A DNA stretch of 64,000 nt from Brachynemurus nebulosus (taxonomy: Eukaryota > Arthropoda > Insecta > Neuroptera > Myrmeleontidae), in NCBI GenBank assembly GCA_035578155.1, contig JAPWDM010000014.1, positions 6,312,001 through 6,376,000 of the forward strand, in the 5' to 3' direction. The notes beneath the pieces are model-generated. The model worked only from the letters and a program-made list of their open reading frames with translations, made no database searches and had not been told where the DNA came from. Below, in pieces: positions 57,217 to 64,000 of this stretch. Both the position numbers and the translations under genes were made by a program. How positions within the stretch are numbered: the stretch's first letter is position 1; every line of letters begins with the position of its first letter.

Positions 57217-58223
57217 CCGTCAGTTGGAGCGAATGTAAACGATTTTTGCAGTTTTTTGGCAATAAATTGTTTAGAGTTTATCTAAAAAATTCTAAAATAA
57301 TAATTTAAATGCTTTAATAACGTGAGCATATAGGGTAGTAATAAAAATATCAAAATTGGTAATGCAACATTTTTTTCTTTGGTTATATAGTGTCTAGATT
57401 CGCCCCTATGTGTGGGGCGAATCGAGACAGTGCTTTATTTGTAATATAAATCACATTCAGTCATGTATATGGGTAAAATCGGACATAAAAAGATAAAAAT
57501 AGTTGAATTTCCAATCCGAAAATTCGCTAAACTAAATAACTGCATCAGCGAATGACTTTTGATGGGTGGAATAAAACATTTTGGATTTAAATGAATTTTA
57601 TTTCGATTTGCCTTTGAGTCTATCATACAAAGGTCGATTCGGGAACATGGAAATATTCAGCAGCTTGTCTGAGCGATTTTCTTTTATTTTTAATATCGGA
57701 AAGCCGGGGTGCAACAACTACATATCTACAGGAAAAGAGCCCATTTTATGTTATCTAGACTACAGTTTATATAGTTTATACCCACTTTCTTTTTATACTG
57801 ACGCAACATGGTGTATGTTTTCGCCTCACCTATAGACAATTTTTTGTTAATCAATTTATAAAAAAAAAAATTAAGCAAAATACAGCTTTCATTGTTGTTA
57901 CATATATTGTCAAAAAAACGCCAAACATTTTGTTGTCAGTCCTTACTTTATATACATAACTGTTTTTTTTTTGTACAGCAGTTTCTTTACAAGATTTCAA
58001 AACGCGCGTTATATTTAAAAATTATAAACAATGCGCCTGTAAAATAACAAAATACAAAGATGTCACGTTCACCACTTTTCTTTGATGACTAACTCATAAC
58101 TGACAAAATTCAGTAGCATAAATTGATCTATGACCTTGTACGGTCATAACACTGACGAAGAAATATCGAGAGGCAGCTTTGTCTAGATTCGCCTCTACTG
58201 TCTCGGTTTGCCCCAACTGATGG
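57217..58223. mobile_element. pogo-like DNA transposon, fourth family (TA target)
   Basis: TA flanks (57215-57216, 58224-58225). The ends CCGTCAGTTGGAGCGAATGT and, inverted, CCATCAGTTGGGGCAAACCG. The internal motif is a strong inverted pair, TGTCTAGATTCGCCCC...GGGGCGAATCGAGACA at 57391-57429, with a further copy at 58181-58214. The minus strand holds an N-terminal transposase remnant (57598-57809). The CCGTCA lead is shared with 11960-12189. 1007 bp, non-autonomous. Confidence 0.87.
57598..57809 (-). pseudogene. N-terminal HTH remnant of pogo-type transposase
   Basis: The ATG at 57809 opens MLRQYKKKVGINYINCSL and continues DNIKWALFL to a stop. After a frame change, DIKNKRKSLRQAAEYFHVPE and STF follow, and a one-base shift then gives YDRLKGKSK and a stop. 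The order M-x-R-x-Y-K-R-K, then a psq-type helix-turn-helix S-x-R-x-A-A-x-x-F-x-V-P-x-S-T-L-x-D-R-L-x-G, is the N-terminus of pogo-like transposases (family recollection). Two frameshifts and several stops make it a pseudogene. The rest of the protein is missing from this element. Confidence 0.75.
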
Positions 58224-58225
58224 TA

Positions 58226-59893
58226 AACGATCGAAAGTGTGACGTGAGTGGTGCGATAGTGTTAAAAGTGCTTAAATTTTTTTGACATTCTCAATAAAGC
58301 CTTTTGTATATCATTAAAATTACCAGTGCTATGAAATTTACTAAATATTTTTGTCTTTTCTTTATTTGTTATATATAATTGTGCTTTATCACAAATAAGT
58401 TCCCTATATGGTATACTTTTCTATACGTACTCGCAGACTACATGGCTTGATTGTTGTAAAATTATGTTAGATCGGAAAATTTTAAATTCTCATTGGAATT
58501 GAACAGCTAGATAGATAAAAATATGAATTGAATATTAAATCTTTATCTTTTATGTTAGTAGAATTTATTCTTTGGTTATGATTGTGTCATGATTCGGATA
58601 TGACAAATTTTTGCTGAATATCCACAAGGGAACGGAAATAAAAATAATAAAAAATAATGTTTTATCTTTATTAAAAATTTTTGTATGACGTATAAAGATT
58701 CAGATGTTGGTGTGATCAATAAAAATGTTAAGCGTCTTTTAACATCAAAATTTCGTTCATCGTACTTAATATTAGTACAGTAAAATATTTTTATATTGAA
58801 ATTTTAAGGCGTACAAAAAAATATTTTGAAGCCTCATTTTCAGTTATTTCATAAGTAATCTATAAGAATGAAGGTGAAAGTAAGCAAAAATGAATGTAAG
58901 TGTCCGTTTATGTATTTTAAAGTTTGACTATTTTGGAGTTTCGAAAAAAAATTTTTGAACCCTCATATAATTTCACCATGTGTGTTCGTCTGTCAACCAC
59001 CTCTCTCTCTAAAATTTCTACATCTTTCGGTGTACGAATTTGAAATGCTACAATTAAAGATCTCTTCAGTTATAAGTAGCAAAAAAATTTTTTCTCAATT
59101 TCTCGGAGTACTTTCTTGTACTGAAAAGTGGAGATGAAAATTTTATTAATCAAACCATGTTGCTAGAAAGGGTTCTTAAAATAAAGTGGAGGTTCCGTTC
59201 ATCATAATATTAACCTTCAAAGTGCCCTATATATTTATGTCAACTTCAATCCGCCATAAATCTGGAACCAGTTAAGTCCCAGTTACGAAATTTTTATTAT
59301 ATTTCTACATTTCACCCAAGTGTAATTTGTATTAATTTCATAATTTTTCACTCAATCCCTTCTGAGATATTTAACTTTAAATATTTCCAAAGTACTGTTT
59401 TCAAACTTGAAACTTCTACAGTTAATAATCCTATAATGAATCTATACAGGGGAAAAAATTAAAGGTGAGTTTATGTTCCTTTTAATAAATTTGCAGCTAT
59501 AAAAGTCCCGTTTTAAGTTAATTATCACTTTAGAGTTGTGGATTTTTTTTCTGCACTTTCCTCCCTACCTAGGCCCTAGGTAATAATACGTAAGAACAAA
59601 AAACCTAGACCTGCAGCATATCATTCTGACAATTTTGGTTTTTAATTTGTTTTGATATCTGTAAAACTATCGGAGTTAGATATATTTACAGAATATTTGT
59701 TTCTGGCCGAGAAACATTCCCAAAACCATAACATAGCTGTGGAAAAAATTAGTATGTCTGTGGGATTTCTAATGAATTGACTCTTTTATAATTTCTAGAT
59801 AAAAAACGCCATCTGTACAATTAACTCCATTACATCATATTGTCTTGGGAGACAAAACATTTCTATCTCGGATGCAATCGTTTCTATACTACA
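58226..59893. other. Unassigned AT-rich interval
   Basis: No inverted repeats, tandem arrays or exons I can support on either strand. Confidence 0.5.
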
Positions 59894-59895
59894 TA

Positions 59896-60824
59896 GGGTG
59901 AATGCGGGAGAGATGTCGCACATTTTGAAAACACTTGATAATTCCTAAAGTATGCATTTAATTGATTTGAAATTTGGTACACAATAAATGTAAACATTGT
60001 TCTTCAAAATTATTTATAAATAATTTTAAATTTTGAGTCATAAAGGATTCATAATTAACATTTTTGTAGAGCCTGCAAACTGGCGTCTCTCCCACACCTA
60101 TGGGAGAGATGCCGCATCAAAGAAGGAGAGTCGCCGCATAGTTCATATTAAAAATTTTTCATTTTACACACATCTCCATATATGATGCATGCCATATGTA
60201 ACCATTTTTGGCACTTTATACATCTTAACCAGTAAACTTTTTCTTTGTTTCTGAGTACTTTTCAAAACATTCAATACACAGGCAATCATCATTATGTTCG
60301 TTGTCTTCACTAATATGAGAGCTCTTCCTGATCCATTAATGGATCTTTTGTATTAACGTGGCATAATTTACAGTCCAAAAAAATTGCATAATTAAGGTAT
60401 AAGTCTATGTTTTTAATATGTAATATGTTGCGGCATCTATACCGACTTTAAATGCACAGTTCTCCTTTTTGTTGGGATAGATGCCGCATGTTGCTATAGC
60501 AAGCATAGTGCGGAATTTTAACCTAAAATTTTATACAGTACTTTTAAAATATACCTAAATTAATAACAAAACTCAGTTTCATTAAAACAATGAAATATAC
60601 ATTCTTAAATTCTAATGAATTAAATGCTTGATAAAATATTATGTTAAAAACCTTACTTTTAATTATAAAAAGTTGGATAGTTACTAAACTGATGGACTAA
60701 TCATAAATGTTATCATATACAGCTTAAATAGGTGACTTATTTTAAATATGTGATCCATTAATAGCGCTATCTATCAATCAACGGACGAACTATGGCTCTT
60801 GCGGCATCTCTCCCGCACTTGCCC
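59896..60824. mobile_element. pogo-like DNA transposon copy 2 of the 402-1312 family
   Basis: TA flanks (59894-59895, 60825-60826). The ends GGGTGAATGCGGGAGAGATG and, inverted, GGGCAAGTGCGGGAGAGATG. Closely similar to 402-1312 along its whole length, in the same orientation, with an extra ~18 bp near 60750 (TATGTGATCCATTAATAGCG). Internal motif copies lie at 60082-60117, 60429-60439 and 60472-60488. The unrelated flanks show independent insertion rather than segmental duplication. Confidence 0.9.
60148..60330 (-). pseudogene. C-terminal zinc-finger remnant, copy 2
   Basis: The minus strand reads SSHISEDNEHNDDCLCIECF and EKYSETKKK, a stop, then in another frame LRCIKCQKWLHMAC, YGDVCKMKNF and a stop at 60148-60150. 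Here the C-x2-C before QKW is intact, unlike copy 1. Together the two copies show a finger C-x2-C, C-x2-C, W-x-H-x-A-C, C at the end of the ancestral transposase. A frameshift separates the two halves in both copies. Confidence 0.68.
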
Positions 60825-60826
60825 TA

Positions 60827-61642
60827 TATTGACATATTGTGATTGGTTATTCCAAATTTTTACTAGACATGTTTCGATGTTTTCAAAGTGATATTATTTG
60901 TACCACATCGAACACACTGATTTCGACAATTTTTTTTTTAAATTACATCACATAATCGTTTCCCACACATTTTAGTTCAACAGTTCGACACAATCGTATA
61001 TAATATCACACTGTATGTAATAATATGATTGTTTGCCTAGCTTATCTTATCGTGTAATCTAGTTTTCCTAGGCTGCTACATATTGTCGCTAGTTGGCATC
61101 GATTCCATCTATTTATCTATTTGTTGTTCGGTTAACAGCAGCAGCAACGCCAGATTGAGCGGGAGACCGTAGCGCATAGTAACAAGAGAATATTATTATT
61201 GAGAATGTTGGCAGTTCTATCTATGTGTTATGTGTGCAAGATAAAGAATGATTTGAACATTGTACTATACGTTCCCACAAGCGGCACAGATAGGAACTTA
61301 TGTTGTATAGATACACATATGTTTTGGTTTATATTCGATTCGATTGGGAAATGTTAAGAAGGTCAATGTATACGGGATGTTTAACGATAAATCTGTTTTA
61401 TATTGTTACCTTTTTCCCTAAGGGATTTCACAAAATAAAACATTTAGTTGAATTGAATTATTTCAACATTGTATTGTTGTATAAGATTGCCTGTTAGAGC
61501 CAGTGCTGGTAATCGTGATGTAGTGACGGAAAATGACGTCACGATTAGCTCTGTTGTATACACACTCGCTATAGTTTTTAAACATAGAACTGATCCTATT
61601 TTCGTGCTTTTTTCTCTGCTATATTTAACCGTTCATGAATAA
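60827..61642. other. Unassigned interval
   Basis: An imperfect hairpin AATCGTGATGTAGTGACG/TGACGTCACGATTAG is centred near 61530. Otherwise nothing supported. Confidence 0.5.
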
Positions 61643-61660
61643 GAAAGTCACATTTCTCAG

Positions 61661-61891
61661 GGGGGTATTCGTTTATACAAGAATGGTGGTAAACGATCGT
61701 ATCTGAATCATCTGCAGACGCAAACCAGCAACACATATCGTGTGGCAGCCATTATTGCAGAGAAGCCATTACGGGGACGAATCCAGCAGCGTCCTTGGAA
61801 CGCAGCAACGAAGTTTGCGTCGTGTTATGCGTGCTTTATATTTTATAGAGCTTCATATGTAGTGGCAAAGGAAGGGCAGGGGCAGATTTGA
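61661..61891 (+). CDS. Candidate internal/terminal coding exon, unknown protein
   Basis: An acceptor-like CACATTTCTCAG (ends 61660) precedes an open frame GGGIRLYKNGGKRSYLNHLQ that continues to a stop at 61889-61891. 61660-61880 is distinctly richer in G+C (CAGCAGCGTCCTTGGAACGC) than its neighbours. I recognise no domain. Alternative frames on the minus strand are also partly open, so this is weak. It could equally be an old repeat. Confidence 0.25.
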   Translation, partial: GGIRLYKNGGKRSYLNHLQTQTSNTYRVAAIIAEKPLRGRIQQRPWNAATKFASCYACFIFYRASYVVAKEGQGQI

Positions 61892-63058
61892 ATTTTTTTA
61901 AAAATTTTATGTTATAAAACTTTACAATTTACCTATTCTTATCACTTTCTTTTCCTTAGGACGTTAAAGTTAGAGTTAGCGTTTTTGTAACGGAAGTTAA
62001 ATATTCAAAGCTGTTTTCGAAGTTTAATTTTAAATGGAAATAAGTCAAATTCAATATAGTAATAAGTCTGGTTTAAAAATTACCATCTAAGCCAATTTAA
62101 AACGGTAGTTTCGTAAAAATACGCATTTAAAGTTATCGTTCGTTAATTTTCAGTTTTCTTTTTCAGTAAAAACCTTCTGCTTCCTCGTATTCTTCCATTT
62201 GCACCACGTGGTGTGTACCAAAAAACACGACTGTTCTGACAAAAAGTGAACTAGAAAGTAAAAAACAGGTTATCGCTGAGTTTTTATCGTAGTGGTGGTA
62301 CAGTTTTACTTAATAAGGAACATGTTTTTGTAGGCCAGGATAGTCACGCCTTTTACTTTTATTAACTTCCAATCACTATTTTTAAATTTTAGTTGAAACT
62401 TGAGCCATATAACGCTTTTGATATTCTTATGAATTTGTTTCATTTGAATTATTTAACCATCCTGTATTTATCCTTCGAAAATATAGAGTAAACTTTTCAT
62501 TGACACTAAATGTTCAATTTAATTCACATCAGTATGATTGCTGTAAAATTTTCTGTGAATTTTATTCTATATTTGTTAAGCGCCGTACAATCCATTTTTC
62601 TCGATAACTCAATTTTACGTTGAACAGTCGGTGCATTTATTTTTAGCTATTATTACATCTATTTTTATTTAATTTGAACAAAATCGATTTTATTTTCTGG
62701 ATTTGCCTTTTTGTTGCTTTGTTTGCTTTCCTGTATATACATTCAAGAAACAGGACATCCATAGACAGTTTGTGTTACAATTTTATTAAAATAAATTCTT
62801 TTTTTGTTGTCTTTCCTCAGTATTGGTTACAAAAAAAAAAAAAAAATCTCTTCGATTCTGTAGCGGTTTGATTCTTGTTACGCAACACATATTTTATCTA
62901 TTTGTTGACCAGAATAAGTTTACATTTTAATATCAAATCACAAATGTATCATCTAAATATCTCTAAGATCGACTAAAACGCAAAAGACAAAATTTTACTA
63001 ATTGCTAAAATTGTTATAAAAGGCTCTTGTTTTCTGAGTGATTGAAATATTTGTAACA
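61892..63058. other. Unassigned AT-rich interval
   Basis: No supported feature. The 65-codon frame at 62674-62871 is hydrophobic and AT-driven, and ends in a poly(A) run. Confidence 0.5.
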
Positions 63059-63059
63059 T

Positions 63060-63388
63060 AAAAATTAAAGTAAAAAAATGTTTTTTAAGAAAAAGCTTTT
63101 ATTTAAAAATGGGCTAAAAAAAAATAAAATGACCTTTGAGTGAAGTTTGAAGCAATATGCAACATAAGTTATAAAAACTTGAGGCGTTATCATTAATTAT
63201 TTCTGTTTTGGGTATAAGTGTAGCTATTTTACTTTTCAGTACTTACCAAACTTAATTAAACGCCTCAAGCTTTTATAAATTATGTTGCATATCGCTTCAA
63301 ACTTCACTCAAAGGTTATTTATGTTAGCCCATTTTTAAATAAAAGCTTTTTCTTAAAAAACATTTTTTTTTACTTTAATTTATTTTCT
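63060..63388. repeat. ~330-bp fold-back element
   Basis: The left arm 63061-63192 and right arm 63252-63388 are inverted repeats (AAAAGCTTTTATTTAAAAAT; CTTTGAGTGAAGTTTGAAGC; ACTTGAGGCGTT) around a ~60-bp loop. The target duplication is not clear. Confidence 0.88.
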
Positions 63389-64000
63389 ACTTTTTAGTCT
63401 GATTACAATTAATTTGAAAAAAAAATTAAAAAAGTAATTTTTTACCTGTATTTTAATCGGTTAATTTACCTTAATTCAGCATAACTATGGAGACAAAAAA
63501 TTGCAATGTAAAATCAATGGACAACATTTGACAATTCTAAATTCAATCTAAAATCAACAATTATATTTTGGGGCAATGTAGGAGAAAACTAATTATACAA
63601 TATTGCATTGTCATCAAGGTTAGACACGTATGTAAAATTTGAAACCTCTAGCTCTTTTAGAACCTGTCTAAATTTTGATTCCATGATTTGATCTAAACCA
63701 ACATACTAACATAGCAAGTTAAATAAAGCTTTTAAAAAAATAGAAGGTGATCTTTGGTTTACTATTTGTCTTCAGTATACACTGGCAAATTATTTTGAAA
63801 CGGTTGACACTCCAACAGCGTTTAAAAATTTCGAAAATTACAAAAAAACGAAAAAAAAAATGTAAATAACAATACTAATTTGAGAAATAGTCCTTCATAA
63901 TTTCTGATTTGGTATCAGTGGATTATTTTCGTTGCGAATATGCGTAAAGTAGCGACAATTGACGTTTTGGAAGTTGGAGATTATTTTTTAGTAATAAATT
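63389..64000. other. Unassigned AT-rich end of window
   Basis: Nothing supported. Confidence 0.5.

Overview
This window looks like AT-rich (by eye about 70% A+T) nuclear DNA from an arthropod, most likely an insect. The case rests on the transposon types present: pogo/Tigger-like, piggyBac-like (TTAA), hAT, TA-inserting fold-back MITEs and a LINE fragment with a (GTTATTATT) tail. It also rests on the complete lack of prokaryotic gene organisation. The species cannot be named from the sequence. I find no complete protein-coding host gene, no rRNA, no convincing tRNA and no CRISPR. Almost every long open frame is a chance frame in AT-rich DNA. The exceptions are broken transposase/LINE pieces and a few doubtful candidate exons (14806-14985 minus, 28082-28453 minus, 61661-61891 plus).

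The window is best read as layered mobile-element debris whose insertion order can be worked out. Left part (1-17 kb): a 911-bp pogo-like element (402-1312), a hAT-like stretch with GCGGAT repeats, and a diffuse element rich in TGTAAAATTACA with a 3.2-kb TTAA element inside it (2908-6115). Then come a hAT with ACATCGATGT arrays (10373-10907), a 230-bp TA element (11960-12189), a ~615-bp palindrome (12376-12991), a 79-bp miniature (14243-14321) and a TTAA fold-back derivative (16227-17027). Middle (17-43 kb): ~160-bp tandem repeats (21940-22830), a tandem duplication (23063-23755), a hAT with ACCAAG arrays (24002-24453), a Tigger-like element (25669-26551) and two fold-back MITEs (26989-27211, 28493-28728). 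These are followed by a three-deep nest (29407-32178), a piggyBac-like element with CCCTAGA ends (33734-34634), a pogo-like element with a zinc-finger remnant (35219-36142), two TTAA elements (37127-37988, 38205-38889), an element with a long (TA)n run (40437-41333) and another TTAA-type MITE (41498-42043).

Right part (43-64 kb): a fold-back element (43152-43742), then the richest locus of the window. There a ~170-bp tandem repeat is interrupted by a TTAA element (44767-47510), which holds a pogo-like element (45376-47346), which is itself split by a hAT (45740-46440). Each step leaves target-site duplications, and a second TTAA copy at 55052-55564 supplies an empty site. Further on are a MITE inside another inverted repeat (49080-49795), a hAT with CGGTTA/CGGATA arrays (52308-52708), a LINE 3' fragment (56365-56715), a pogo-like element with an N-terminal transposase remnant (57217-58223), the second copy of the first pogo-like family (59896-60824) and a fold-back element (63060-63388).

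The most interesting common thread is a set of TA-inserting, pogo-like families with unrelated terminal sequences but the same build: each repeats its own G-rich terminal motif inside the element. Four of the copies still show recognisable pieces of a pogo-type transposase: N-terminal helix-turn-helix, CENP-B-like DNA-binding segment, or C-terminal Cys/His finger. A parallel theme is the hAT elements, each carrying its own short tandem word next to the ends.
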